From the NCBI GenBank assembly GCA_034766995.1, contig CM068317.1:30417001-30481000 (forward strand): 64,000 bases of DNA, written 5' to 3'. The translations under genes were made by a program, and so were the position numbers. The notes under the pieces are model-generated. The model did not search any database. It saw nothing but the letters and a program-made list of their open reading frames with translations, and had not been told where the DNA came from. Origin of the DNA: Acanthacorydalis orientalis (Eukaryota; Arthropoda; Insecta; Megaloptera; Corydalidae). Positions 23,560 to 35,815 of the stretch are shown here, piece by piece (position 1 is the stretch's first letter; every line of letters starts with the position of its first letter).

Positions 23560-23912
23560 TACAATTCTGACATTGTGAATACATTTTATATTTTAAACTT
23601 TTCTATCCATAAACCATAAGAAATTGTGATTAAAAAATGTTTAATAAGAGATAATGTCATTTTTAATTATTGCTTATGCGCATTTAGATGACGACGCTTC
23701 ATTCTCAGACAACAAAGTACAGAGAAATTTGTATGTACGTGTGAGATTTTTCTGCACCTTGGAGTATTGATGGTATCGTCATCTAAATATAGATAAGTAG
23801 CAATCAAAAATGATCAATAACCATTTGTTGAACATTTTCGATCAGAAATTTGTTTTATGGTTTGTGAACTGAAGGAAGAATTAGTTTTTGAAAGTATTTT
23901 TTTCATTTGAAA
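23560..23912. mobile_element. Foldback element, full-length copy (copy C)
   Basis: This is one of the two most complete copies, about 350 bp. Left arm: CAATTCTGACATTGTGAATA, ATCCATAAACCATAAGAAAT, ATTATTGCTTATGCGCATTT, AGATGACGACGCTTCATTCT, CAGACAACAAAGTACAGAGA. A spacer of about 30 bp follows. Right arm in reverse: TTTTTCTGCACCTTGGAGTA, GTATCGTCATCTAAATATAG, AAGTAGCAATCAAAAATGAT, CAATAACCATTTGTTGAACA, CGATCAGAAATTTGTTTTAT, GGTTTGTGAACTGAAGGAAG. No reading frame covers it. Confidence 0.7.
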
Positions 23913-24357
23913 AACATGGTACTATTTTTATACCAAAAATAAACAGTATGTATCCATCTGCCATTTAAAAATTCAATTCACTATTTCAACACAAAATATT
24001 CTCTATCCATGCTATACAGTCTATAATTTATATAAAAAAGCTAAAGAGGAAAGATAAAAATAAATAAATTACTATATACTTAATAAAAATCTGAACTAAT
24101 TTTTATCATGATTTACAATTAGTTAAACTTACCATAGTATAGATTTCAATTTTATTTGCGTTGTGACCACACAAATAAACATAAAAAGTATAAGTAATGA
24201 GTATAATTTAAACGTTAATATTTTGTCGAGAAAACAATAAGCATGTAATATTTCCAAGTATTAAACAATATCCTGTTAGTTGTTTTTATTAACACAAAAA
24301 ATATATTGACGTCTGTCTTGTATTGTTTTATAAAATCATATATACATACACATACAT
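23913..24357. other. AT-rich spacer, no gene seen
   Basis: No supported feature. Confidence 0.55.
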
Positions 24358-24518
24358 GACATATATATATATATATATATACACATACATATATACATAC
24401 ATGTTAATGTATCTATATACAAGTTGTTTTCATTATCAGAAAAATGTATTGGTTTTGTATTGTTTTATAAGTGCATTGCTTCATTATTTATTCATACAAT
24501 TACAAACATATATGCATG

Positions 24519-24565
<47 letters not shown>
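24358..24565. repeat. Two TA tracts with CATA units
   Basis: TA at 24,358-24,380 and 24,520-24,563, with (CATA)n-type units between. They generate a spurious poly-Tyr/Ile frame. Confidence 0.9.
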
Positions 24566-24566
<1 letters not shown>

Positions 24567-27255
24567 ATTGAAATAATTCTGATGAAGTAAAAGAACATTT
24601 CCTTTTGATAATTAAATAAGATAATATTCAGCAAAGAAATAAAACCACAGAAACATTTTGTAAAAATTCCAGATTAGCGTTCGTACTTGAGATTTGTAAA
24701 AAATATATAAAAGATTTAAAACACACATTGTTCGTACATTAATAATTGTTTTCAAAATACAAGTGTATAGACAAAAGGTATAAAACTGAAATCTGTAAAG
24801 TCTAAAACATTAGTGTTTTATTTTTTAAAAAAAAACTGCTATTAAACATTTAATAGTTTTTGTAATTATAATAATGTTTTGTTTATTAATTCAAGAAATC
24901 CAATCATTTTTTCAAACTAAAAACTTAATCCTTTAGTTAATTATATTTGTCATTGTTTTTAAAAGTATAAAAATGGTAGATTAGTTTTAATAATTACTTA
25001 CACGAATAAAATTACTGTTAAATGTTGAGAATATGAATGTTTTTATGTTGTTTTGTGCTGGTAACTGAATGATTAGAACATTTTTTCTTTATATGTAGCA
25101 TTTAATAAAGTCTATTTTATTTAATCTGTCTCTACAAGAGTATTTTCATTAATGATCTGTTCGATTGGATACATTCATCTTATTTTTTATTAACTAATAT
25201 CAAACACCGTATAATAGTGGAAATTCTCACATGAAATCGGAGACATATATCACTAGGGCTTTTACTGGCTTGAGTTGATGTTTGGTTGATGACTCAGGCA
25301 CATTTACTTTTACACAGTTTTTAATACATTTCTTCATTTTAATAAAAAAACATGATTACTTAGGAAGCTACTAAGGCACTTAAGAGATTTAAAAATTACG
25401 ATAAAAAATATTATTCTGACCTCAAAAAGAAAATGCAATGTAACTGACTAGATGTATCATACTATCATTTCAGTTAGACAATAATATATTTTTAAATTAT
25501 ACTATTTATTAACTGAATAATACTGATGTTATTAAATAAATAATTTATTATCTAGAATTACAGATAAATGAGTACAAAAAATATGACTTAGATGATGTAC
25601 TCAAATATAAATTTCCATAAGATTAATGCAAAAAGTATGGTGCTTAGACTATTTTCAATGGAGGTATTTTGTGAATAAAAACTTGCTTATCCAAACATGA
25701 GCAGCAATTATTAATTTATTGTCTTATAAATATACATTATATAATTGATTATGATATTTATAGCGTTAGACCTTTTTTTTATTTTATGGTTGTATAATGT
25801 AAACAATTCTATAAAAATAAAAAGGTAATTAATATAACCTATTGTCTGTGATTCGTTTAGTGAAGATTATTTTTAATCGGCCATGGTAATTTCGCAGTAT
25901 TAAAAAAATGTAGATACCGAAATAAAATTAGTCCGGGTACTAAAATTATTACAGGTATATATAAAAAAAAATAATAAAAACTATGATAATTTAATCTTGC
26001 ATATCAATTATTAAAATTGTGAAAAATTACTCCATAGTTAAGTATACTATATATTATAACGCGAAGTTACAGTTATAAATGTAAAGTTCAAGTTAAAAAT
26101 ATATTAAATAGATTATATGAAGTCACATTTTATAATACACACTATTTGAATATGTATTAGAAAATATGGCCTTTCTTTTCAATTATTGGTTCATTACAAT
26201 TAAACGTATAAATAAAATTAATACTATTTTATTTAATGTAATTGTCAATTCAAAATTATAGGTTTCTTACAAATTTCAACTCAAACTAATAAATAGCACT
26301 GTTAATATGTCACTTTTCATTCATATAGTATAAAATTTTGAGAATAATATATTACTTTATAGTTTTATTTAACGAATCCATTTTCTCACCATCGACATAT
26401 TATTTTATTTAATACCTTTTTAATATTTCATTAATATATGTATAATAGCTATAAATGTAAAAAAAAGAGATTAAATATCAAATAAGATATTTTTATTCCA
26501 GTCATTCATAATGTCGAGAGTTTCTAGTATTACAGTATTGGTATCTATTTGATATTTCGTCATAATTTAAATTTTCATCCTGAAATTCTGAGTACTAAAA
26601 TCGCCAAAATATTTAATATTTTACAGAAGATTATTCAAAAGAAAACATCAGATAGTAATATTTCTAACAGTCATTTTTAATTAATCATTTATTTTAGAAA
26701 TTTCAATGATAGATGGGACTTGACAAATATTAAAATTAAAGCATCGAGAGAAGATAAAACAATTACTTTACTATAAAATATACTTTTTTGTTGTTTTTTC
26801 TTTAGAATTTAGAGAGTTTTGCTCTCTCAGACATTCTGATATACACCGTACATACTTATATGCTTCTGATACTATTCATTCTTTATTAAAAATGTAAACA
26901 AAAATTATTTGTGAAATGAATATTTTGATTCGATAATTGAGTAATATAATATTTTAATAAATTAACTAATACTAATTTATATTTAATAAGGTTTATAATG
27001 TATTTGTATAATATATGTTATACACATAGTATTTTTTAATGACTACATTCTTAAATACATCATAAATAATTCTATTAAATAATATATCGGTTCAGTTTAA
27101 TAATTTTATTTCTTAACTTTATAAATTTAAGATTAATACACATACACACACACACACACCGGTAGTAGTAGTAGTCAATTTTACAATTGACGTGTTTAGC
27201 TTCCTAACGGAACTTTTATCTATCCATCCATATCAAAGATATTAATGGCTTACTT
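24566..27255. other. Long AT-rich desert, no gene seen
   Basis: About 2.7 kb with no island, no long frame, and no transposon I could identify. A short (CA)n tract lies at 27,142-27,160. Confidence 0.6.
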
Positions 27256-27261
27256 CTTCAT

Positions 27262-27640
27262 AACACAGTTTTGATACTGTGACTTAATTCATTTTCACAA
27301 ATGATTTCTTTCCCCAAAGACTCACAAAACATTTTTCTCGTCCAAATTTGATATTATTGATTACTTGATGTCCATTTACTTTGCAATGCCGCCATCTTCA
27401 GAGCGCCAAGATACAGATCCAGGTCAACATGCATACGAGAAGACAATTTTTCTGTACCTTTATTTAGATCTATATATATCTTGGTGCTCTAAATATGATG
27501 GAATCACCACTGAATTGGGCATAATCAACAATCAAAAAACTTTCAATATTAATTTATTGAATATTTGTGAGCAAATTTTTATAACCAAAATTTTTTTGCA
27601 CTTAATGAGATGAAAAAGGAATTCAAAAGGATAAAAGGTT
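27262..27640. mobile_element. Foldback element, full-length copy (copy E)
   Basis: About 380 bp. Left arm: GTGACTTAATTCATTTTCAC, AAATGATTTCTTTCCCCAAA, TTGATATTATTGATTACTTG, CAATGCCGCCATCTTCAGAG, CGCCAAGATACAG. The centre is about 50 bp. Right arm: TTTTTCTGTACCTTTATTTA, ATCTTGGTGCTCTAAATATG, ATGGAATCACCACTGAATTG, GGCATAATCAACAATCAAAA, AATTTATTGAATATTTGTGA, CACTTAATGAGATGAAAAAG. An 82-codon frame starting near 27,365 crosses both arms and is incidental. Confidence 0.7.
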
Positions 27641-28230
27641 TACTTAATTTTAGTCTATCTACCCCTTATTTCAAGCTGTTGCAAGCACAACCTTATTTTT
27701 TTTGGAATTGATTCATAGCTAATTTTGATAATTTGTTGTCCGATATTCTTCATGTATAATCATGCCAAAGAAAATATGTTCTCTCTATTGTGTTTTATCT
27801 ATTATATCAACTTTATCATCTGCTTCTATTGTTTTATTTTTTTTCCAACTCTATATATTTTGAGTACAAATCCGAACTTCAAAAATGCTATAAGTTATCT
27901 AAAAAACAACATCTATCAATCAGATATTTTTATATTTTATTTATTTAAGAGGATCTTAACAACTAGGTCAGAGATAGTGACCCGATGACACGTGTGGCGG
28001 AGTTTCACACTAGACAATTTATAATGGTGTGCAAAAGTAATTTTAAAAATATTTTCCATATATATATATATATAATTTAAACTAATATAATACTACATAA
28101 ATAAAATAATAATAAAATTCGTAAATTATTTTAAAATAAGGACATTATGTTTTAAAATACATAAAATAAAAACGAACTATGACTGCAAAAACTTCGATAT
28201 TTTTTAATATCAAAATATATAAAAAATTAT
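27641..28230. other. AT-rich spacer, no gene seen
   Basis: A hydrophobic 87-codon frame (27,725-27,988, Phe/Ile/Tyr-rich) is the kind expected from AT-rich DNA. A short TA run lies at 28,059-28,075. Confidence 0.5.
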
Positions 28231-28234
28231 ATTT

Positions 28235-28325
28235 CGATCAAACGTAAGCCGTTAATGTATATTTCGATGACGGTGTCACTTCTCATTCTGTATCATCAAA
28301 AATGATCACAACAGTAGAGCTGACT
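28235..28325. mobile_element. Foldback element core fragment (copy F)
   Basis: GTATATTTCGATGACGGTGT, CACTTCTCATTCTGTA and TCATCAAAAATGATCACAA match the central part of the left arm and a fragment of the right arm. Confidence 0.4.
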
Positions 28326-28568
28326 GACGTATTTCTTCCTAATTTTAAAATGATTTTCAGACTGAACAAAGCATACATTTATTTATAATTCATAATCTAA
28401 ATTTTCCCATTTAAAAGTATTTGATGCAAAACATTATATGAATGAAACATTCTTAAATGAGTAATAAAGATTTGTTAAATGCATATAAACATTAAAGTAC
28501 AATTTAAAAAATTAGTCAATTAAGTTGTACAATGTGTAATTGACACGCTGAAAGTATTTCACATAGAA

Positions 28569-28570
<2 letters not shown>

Positions 28571-28623
<53 letters not shown>
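28571..28623. repeat. Long (TA)n microsatellite
   Basis: About 26 TA units. Confidence 0.95.
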
Positions 28624-28625
<2 letters not shown>

Positions 28626-29330
28626 ATATTATATAATTAAAAGTACTATAAAGTATACTTTAAAAAAAAACAGATACAATCTGTGCAAAAATTGTTACTA
28701 ATTAATGTTTTAATAGTTATTTTACACATGCTATTACCGTATATGAATGATGTACGTAGGCACACATAAAACGTTCATATAATGTACTATACACATTCAT
28801 ACGTCCGTACATATATGTTTCACACACATTCGTATTCGTATTTATGAACGTAATGTGTACAGAGAATAAATGCAACACCATATAAAATAATTACTGTGTA
28901 CTACAAGCAAAGAGATTTGCATACGTTGTAATGATCGTCGTTTTGTCCATTCTCAGGTTTATTGCCTACTTTAAGAATTCATTAAACAGAAAATAAATAC
29001 GCTTTTAATTGTTTCCCATGACCAGCAATTCATCTCCTTTGTATTGTAGACAAAAGGTCTGACTATATATGTTCGTTTATAGTTCAGGTGATTGACCGCA
29101 TTGTGTTTAAAGAATTTTGGTAAATGGGCAATGACAGGATTCGAACTGATTAATTTAATAACAATCATGTGGATTAAACATTTAAATCGGTTTTATTTTC
29201 TTAAATGCATTATATTTGTTTTTTTACTTTTTTTTAAAAAAAAGATTATTGTATGTTGATATAAAAAGTATCAGAAATTATGTGTTAGTAGTACTGGAAC
29301 AAAATATTAGTTTCTTGGCGGTCTGAATGT
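28624..29330. other. Spacer, slightly CpG-richer at 28,735-29,160
   Basis: CACACA/ACGT-rich words and modest GC enrichment are present. A GGATTCGAACT word at 29,144 resembles a pol III B box on the minus strand, but no tRNA fold is present. Confidence 0.4.
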
Positions 29331-29334
29331 AGGC

Positions 29335-29755
29335 AATAAATCGACGCTCTATAAAATGGTGATCAGGCCGGCCATGACGTACGCTTGTCGACATACCTCC
29401 AGGACAAATATCAAGAAGCTACAGAGGGATCAGAAAAGACACAAATTATCCCACGGCAGTGCTCCACGAGGAAGCACAAATAAGCACGGTTGCTGATTTC
29501 ATAGATATCACCAGGTGGAAATTCCATTCACAAAAGCCCGTCGGTAATCCATTGATCGAGCGGCTGTTAACTGGAAGGGTCATCCCACTTAAGAATCGAG
29601 TCGGACAACATTGTCTAAAAAATAAGTTCGAGCAGCCGTGCTATTTCACGGAGCCGCGATAAACGCTGCCGACGACGACACGTCGGTAGCGAACCAAGAC
29701 ATTTTAGGGGGCGTCAAGGTTAAAGATATGCTCCTAGAAGAAGGAGATGGGGATA
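29335..29755 (+). pseudogene. Jockey-type non-LTR retrotransposon, reverse transcriptase C-terminal remnant
   Basis: Plus-strand sequence from 29,335 reads NKSTLYKMVIRPAMTYAC, then NIKKLQRDQKR. This matches the block after the reverse transcriptase domain in jockey-clade elements (family pattern: LYK-IIRP-LTYGCPVW...HIKKLQ-LQNK). After a frameshift the frame from 29,459 continues with LHEEAQISTVADFIDITRWK, FHSQ and NPLIERLL, equivalent to the family's 'LHEDLGIPTV-EFI...NPLI' tail, and ends at TAA near 29,660. The segment is markedly GC-richer than its flanks. The 5' part of the element (endonuclease and most of the polymerase) is absent, as expected for 5'-truncated insertion. Inactive. Confidence 0.75.
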
Positions 29756-30480
29756 TTTTTGTTTGTTGTAAGGTTTATCTGGTTTTTTTGAAACTTTTCC
29801 CAGATGTCACTATTTGAGAAGAACAACAGTAATCAAGTCAACATTAATAAACGTCAAAGGCTGTTGTTGGGGTCCTGTACCCCCAGGTACGGCCAGCAAA
29901 ATCATGATTACAAACAAAAAGACGATCAAATACTTCAAATACATGAAAAAAAAAATTATTTAGAATATATTTAAAAAAATTCAGTGTTACTTCAAGTGCA
30001 GAACTATACTGAACACTTTAAAGAATTCGTATTTTTTACATAAAATTAAATAAATGTTTACTTGTTAATAGTTTTTATGGAATTAAATTTTTTTCATAAT
30101 CGGTTTTTTTAAAAGGCCACGTTTTCATGTTTTTCTTTTATTTTCACTAAATATACTAGTTTAATGTACATAAGTGGAACTTAATATTTAAGTTTCAGTC
30201 AATTTTCACTAGTTCTAGTTTTATTCACTAAGTTCATGGTTATTAATCTATAAAATGTATATATAAAAGAAAATATAATAAATGATATATTTCAATAGAG
30301 AAAAGATCTACCAAATTATATGGCAATCCCGATACATTCTGTCAAAAAAAACTGTCCTGTGTGTAACCAACCGATATGTACAGAAGCAGAGTTTAGAATT
30401 ATCTATATTGAAGAATATATTGTTATTCTAGTAAAAATCGATATTACATTTGTTTATTTCTATGTCTATAATCTCGTTAA
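29756..30480. other. AT-rich spacer, no gene seen
   Basis: 29,756-29,900 may be the 3' untranslated tail of the retrotransposon. The rest is featureless. Confidence 0.45.
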
Positions 30481-30481
30481 T

Positions 30482-30865
30482 ATTAGGTGCACAAATTAAT
30501 TCTATGCATTTTTATAGAAAATAAATCTTTATGGAAAAATGGAATACATTTCAAACCTCAAAATATCCCTCATTATTTTGTATAACTTTGTCCCATCTGT
30601 CAGGTAACTGTAATTCTTTGTCGGAAAAAAGATAGCAGTTTTGTGTCGATGAAGTCAATATATTTTCGAACCTTTTCCACTGTTTTAGCATATTTTGCGC
30701 GTTTTATGAATCACAAAACCTTCTTTCAAAGCTGAAAAAATAATTCTCGCAGCTTCGAAAGCATTCCTTTAATTGGAATGTGAAAAGTTTACAATGCCTA
30801 ATATGCTGCTTTTTGGACGCCATTGTGTTCACTACTGTTTTGTGAGGTTATTCCAACTGATTGGC

Positions 30866-30918
<53 letters not shown>

Positions 30919-31052
30919 AAAGTATACTGTTATGAAGATATAAATGTTAAGGTTGGCACTTCAAAATTCTAAAACAATGAGAAAATATTTTAATTTAAAA
31001 CAGAGATGACTGATTCAGTGTAAAGGCACCGAATTAATTTTTACACCTAATA
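30482..31052 (-). mobile_element. Mariner family 2, deletion derivative with both ends
   Basis: The ends ATTAGGTGCACAAATTAATT (30,482) and AATTAATTTTTACACCTAAT (to 31,051) are imperfect terminal inverted repeats beside TA. On the minus strand, just inside the low-coordinate end, a transposase C-terminus reads VRKYIDFIDTK, SFF, then after a frameshift LQLPDRWDKVIQNNEGYFEV (about 30,660-30,545). This matches the mariner C-terminal pattern LP-RW-KCI---G-YF. The high-coordinate end carries the 5' leader. The middle, including the catalytic core, is missing, and a (TA)n tract (30,868-30,917) occupies the gap. A related leader lies at 43,867-43,972. Confidence 0.75.
30868..30917. repeat. (TA)n microsatellite within a mariner derivative
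   Basis: About 24 TA units sit between the transposase C-terminal fragment and the leader of the surrounding element. Confidence 0.95.
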
Positions 31053-32425
31053 TTTTCTCTTATGACTCTTGGTTCTAAAGAATCATTCAAGTGTATTTTC
31101 CACTACTGGTTTCAGTTCTGAGCTATCCTCAATTACCCATGGTTATCTTAAAACCAAAACTAAATGCGACAGAAACAAACTTAATCAATTCATCATGATC
31201 AAGTTTATCAGAGAGAATATATGTATCCTATAGCGATATTTTCTAAGGTCGGTGTTAAAGATGCCATTAATGTCAGATCACGTCGTTATAAACAACAAAG
31301 TGTATATTAATTTGTTATTATTAATCAGCTAAAGATGCGATTAGAAAATAAACAGACGTTATACGATTGTAGGAAAAAATTCATTTCTCAAGATTTCTGA
31401 TATTAAATTTGTATCAAATCCATACATACATTTTTTTATTTAACACTGAAGAGATTTTAAATATTTTAAAACAGATGAAAAAATATAATATTGTTAATTA
31501 TTTTAATTGACATGAATTAAACGTAAAAAAAAAACTATGAACTTGAGTTTCCACACCATACAAAAGATACTTAAATACAAACATGTTTTACTCTTTCATT
31601 TACATCGTCGATTCCGTTCTCCTTTTCATTATCAGTCAATTATATACATATCAACTTTCAAAATTCTCCATATTAATATTAATAGCTTTCGAAGTTCACG
31701 TTCAAATACAACGCGAAATTATTCTGGAAATAAAACGCTAATTGTATACATTGTTGAAAAATACAGAGTTTTTAAACTTTTCTTCTTAACGAAGGGATGA
31801 GGTCATAATAGGCATTAAATATGCTCACCGTTACATCAGACTGGAAGGGTTGTACCATCCCCGGTGTCGGAGGGTGAGTATAAATGAAGTAATTTTATTA
31901 GCAATTTAAAAACAGTGGCTTTGGCTCACTTGTAAATTGAAATGAAATCCGTGAAGAGGTTTTGATTGTTTCTGGTAATGTTTTTAACTAATGTTTATAA
32001 TTGTTTTGTTACTATTAGCATGGATATATTTTGTTCGTTGAAAATGCGTTTATTATCATGCAAGTTTTACAATAATTATTGACATTTACATTTAAAATAT
32101 GATTTTATAGGACATACACGTTTTTTAAAAAAAGGTTTAATAAAATGTATATATTTTTACCACGACTAATATGTTTTTGCTGAGATATAAATTCAAGTAC
32201 AAACAAGTACACTAAAAAAATAAATCTTTTATAGCCGTACTCGCCGTAAATAAGCGGGTAAGTAGAAAAAATATACGTTAAGAACAGTGATATAAAAAAT
32301 ATTTGATTTTGGAAAATATTCATCATATTTTCCAAAATCTACAATTTATTTATAAACTTCTTCCTTGCAATATCGTTTCAATTCAAAGTTTTATTATAAT
32401 TAATCTTTGTTTTAAAATTTGGAAT
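31053..32425. other. AT-rich spacer, no gene seen
   Basis: A GC-richer patch at 31,830-31,875 (GGTGTCGGAGGGTGAGTATA) includes a good splice-donor word, but no matching exon was found. Hydrophobic frames at 31,537-31,800 and 32,105-32,335 are not convincing. Confidence 0.45.
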
Positions 32426-32428
32426 ATA

Positions 32429-32988
32429 TACGGTTGGTAAAAAAATAATTGCGGTTTATGATCTTCAAATTCATATACACTTTTCCTTTTTTTGATTTAA
32501 CTGGCTGTTTTAAGTCGTCCAGAACAGTTGGATGACTGAAACTTAACTTTTGTACAATCTCTCGAATTTGTGTACGAGGTTCTGATTCAACTAACGCCTT
32601 CAGTTGATCGTTATGAACTGAAGAAGGACGAACGCGATCTTCTTTATCTTCAAGGGTCTCGTCTTCAGTACGAAATTTTTGGAACCATTGCCATGTTCCT
32701 TAACAGTACCCATACCAAAAGCATCGTTTAATTTATGACCAGTTTCTGCTGCTTCGCCATTCGTTTTAAACTTATATAAAAAAATGCTCTTATTTTCTTC
32801 TTTAATTCAATAACCCAATTTGAAACAAAGTTAATAATAAAATCTAAGTCGATGTTACCAAAGTACAGACCGAAAAATGTACTTTAAAATGATATTAACA
32901 TTAAATTGATGTAATTACACTTTCATTGAAAAAAATTAAGGTTAGAATTCAGAAAACAAAAAGAGCGACTATTTTCCTACCAACCTAA
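32429..32988 (-). mobile_element. Mariner internal-deletion derivative with both terminal repeats
   Basis: CGGTTGGTAAAAAAATAATT (32,431) and the right end TTTTCCTACCAACCTAA (to 32,987) are inverted terminal repeats. Reading the minus strand from 32,988 gives leader, then transposase N-terminus: FKTNGEAAETGHKLNDAFG, a KFRTEDETLEDKEDR block, SSVHNDQLKALVESEPRTQ, and SFSHPTVLDDLKQ. The reading then runs directly into the other terminal repeat. About 560 bp remain of an expected roughly 1.3 kb, so the catalytic domain is gone. Confidence 0.85.
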
Positions 32989-35075
32989 TAATATTTATAG
33001 TTTTATTAAACTAATCCACTTTCTCGCCATTCGCATTTTCTTTTATTTAATACATTTTAATATTTAATTAATATGTGCATAATAGCTATAGATATAAAAA
33101 TGGAGACTAAATATCAAATAAGATTTTTTTATTCTATTCATTCGTTTCAAAAATATTATAAAAAAGAATGTCTTTCCATTTATTTTATTATTTCATGAAT
33201 CATTACAAAAAGAAGATAACATGTACTATACAAAAATAAAATAAATGAAGTATAAATTTTATCTTTTCTTGAATTAATATATTGTATTACTTTCACAGTA
33301 ATCTATTATATTACTGCGAAAATAATTAACTATAAAAGTATAATAATATAAAGGGAATCTTTTTGAAATAAATAACAAATATATTTGTTCGAGACATCAA
33401 GTTCGAGAGTAGACAATTATAGAGTAGAAAAATATTAGTTCGCAGAAATGTGTCTACAATCTATTGAAACCTTTCTCTGAAGAAAATAACATAGATAAGA
33501 TTTAAGAATACTTTCATCATGAACTTGAATACTTTTATATAAATATAATTAAAATCTTCGCTTGTTTTCTTTTTTAGTTATTAGTTATTATTTTAGTCAT
33601 TTTTGATAATGAATAAATACCGATTCTTTAATTGAATTTAACTCATATTAAATGAAGTAAAGAATGTAAATATTTATAAAAAGTATATAATTTAAATATC
33701 AGTATGTATTATAGATATTATCTAATTTTAATGAAATAAATTAAAAACATATTTGAAAATAATATAATTCCCAAGCTTGCAATATAATTTTCTACAGACT
33801 ATTAAAAAATAATAAATATATAAAAATCAATATTAATTTTTACAACAGGTCGTATTTTTTTAAAAAAAAATACAAATAATCAAAAAATTGTCACGTAAAC
33901 TAAATAAATAATAATTTTAGAGTGAATATATTTTATAATAATTTCCAAACAAACCAAAAATAGTTTATGAAAATTATGCAGCTTAAAATATCACAATGTC
34001 TAAAGATTATATTTCAATTCATCTAAGATGCTGTGCAAAAACTATCTTATACAGTTTCTGAACTTTATAAGACTTTAAATTCTTCTTTAAAAGCATATAA
34101 TGATTACAATTCATCCGTAAATATAAATGTCTATTAAACTTTTTGCTTTAATAGTTTAATAATTGCTATAGACAATACATATATAAAATGAATTATGTGA
34201 ACAAATGTATAAAGTATAGTTCAATGTTTTGCAATAAACAATATTATTAATTTTTGTAAATTATCTCTCTTTCTCTCTCTCTCTCTCTCTGTATATATAT
34301 ATATATATATATAAATGTGTGTTTGTGTATAAAATTAATTTATAATATATAAAATATTACCTAAACGTAAAAATAAATAAATTAAAGTAAATTACCTAGG
34401 ATTATATTCAATTCATTCATGTTGAGCAAAAACTATATTCATACAGTTTGAAAACTTCATTGGGCTTTAAATTTTAATACAAAATCAAATAAATATTATA
34501 ATTTAAAAATAAATGTATATTGGAAACCGCTTGAAAGTCCGTTTTTAATTTTTTTAAATTATAATTATTATTTTTATCTTAAAGGTGTATACCAAGTAAT
34601 TTAAATACTATTTTTCTATAAATTATAATTAGATTGATATTATTTTTTTTGTTGGCTCTATTTTATTTTTATGATATAACATATAAAAAGAATATCTTAT
34701 AGATAAGTTTTTAAAAATGCTTTCGATGGGTTAGCTCCCGAATAATATTTTATTATGTGAACGTGTCGTTTATTCAACATATTTGTTAAATATTTCAAAA
34801 AATTATTAATATTTACACTTTTTGTATACACATATGCCTCAAACATAAAAAAAATTATTTAAAGAAATATATATATTACACCAATTTAAAATACTTCTTT
34901 AAAAGGTCATAATTTTCAAAAATTATATATTTAAAAGCTAAAAACTCAGTTAAATTATATAAATCAATACTCATAATTGTGACAAGAATCAAACCTTTTT
35001 TTTAAATTAATAATTACAAATTTCTTTTACAAAAAAGTTCATATTTAGAAAAATTAAGTTTTATATTACATCATA
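32989..35075. other. Long AT-rich desert, no gene seen
   Basis: The only clear feature is a (CT)n-(TA)n tract at 34,264-34,313. No coding signal. Confidence 0.6.
34264..34313. repeat. (CT)n-(TA)n microsatellite
   Basis: About 14 CT-type units pass into about 10 TA units. Confidence 0.9.
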
Positions 35076-35077
35076 TA

Positions 35078-35470
35078 TTAGGTTGATAGGGAAAAAAATT
35101 GCTGTTTTTGTTTCCTGAATTTTAAACTTAATTTTTTCAATGAAAGTGTCATTTCATCATGTTTATGTTGATATCATTTTAGAGTGTATTTTTCGATCAG
35201 TATTTTGGTAACATCGACTTTGGTTTTATTATTAATTTTACTTCAAATTTAGCTATTGAATTAAAAATAAAAAAGAAGCAAACAAGAGCAATTTTTTTGT
35301 ATGAGTTCAAAACGGGTGGAAAAATAATAGAAACTGCTCGTAAAATATGCTTTTGGTATGGGTATTGTTAAGGAACATATGGTGCAATGGTGATTCTAAA
35401 AATTCCGTGCTAGGGACAAGAGCCTTGAAGATGAAGAAGGTCGCGGGCTTCCTTCTTCCGATAGATATTT
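35078..35470 (+). mobile_element. Mariner remnant, 5' half
   Basis: It begins TTAGGTTGATAGGGAAAAAA beside TA. The leader is nearly the same as in the 32,429 and 1-335 copies. The transposase start reads KKQTRAIFLYEFKTGGKIIE, TARKI, then after frameshifts KSLEDEEGRGLPSS. The element stops being recognisable at about 35,470, and no right terminal repeat is seen. Confidence 0.8.
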
Positions 35471-35764
35471 GCTCAGTGGTAAATTGCACATATATTTCGA
35501 TAAGGATGCAAAGGTCCATTACTTTCCTATATTGTATTAATTATATGTTTTCTAATTAATGCACATAATTTTATAAACGTAACTGTTGAAGGATAGTCAT
35601 TTTTATAAAACAATCGTACAATTATGATGAAATATTCAAACCTAATACTAATACGTAACAGCAGTGCATGTATAAACATTTACGGTTTATTCTAACGTTT
35701 GTAAAACTACATTTGTGTCTATAAAAGAGAAGTCTGACGTCAATGATTTGGTTTGCATCATATT

Positions 35765-35766
<2 letters not shown>

Positions 35767-35813
<47 letters not shown>
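35767..35813. repeat. (TA)n microsatellite
   Basis: About 22 TA units. Confidence 0.95.
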
Positions 35814-35815
<2 letters not shown>

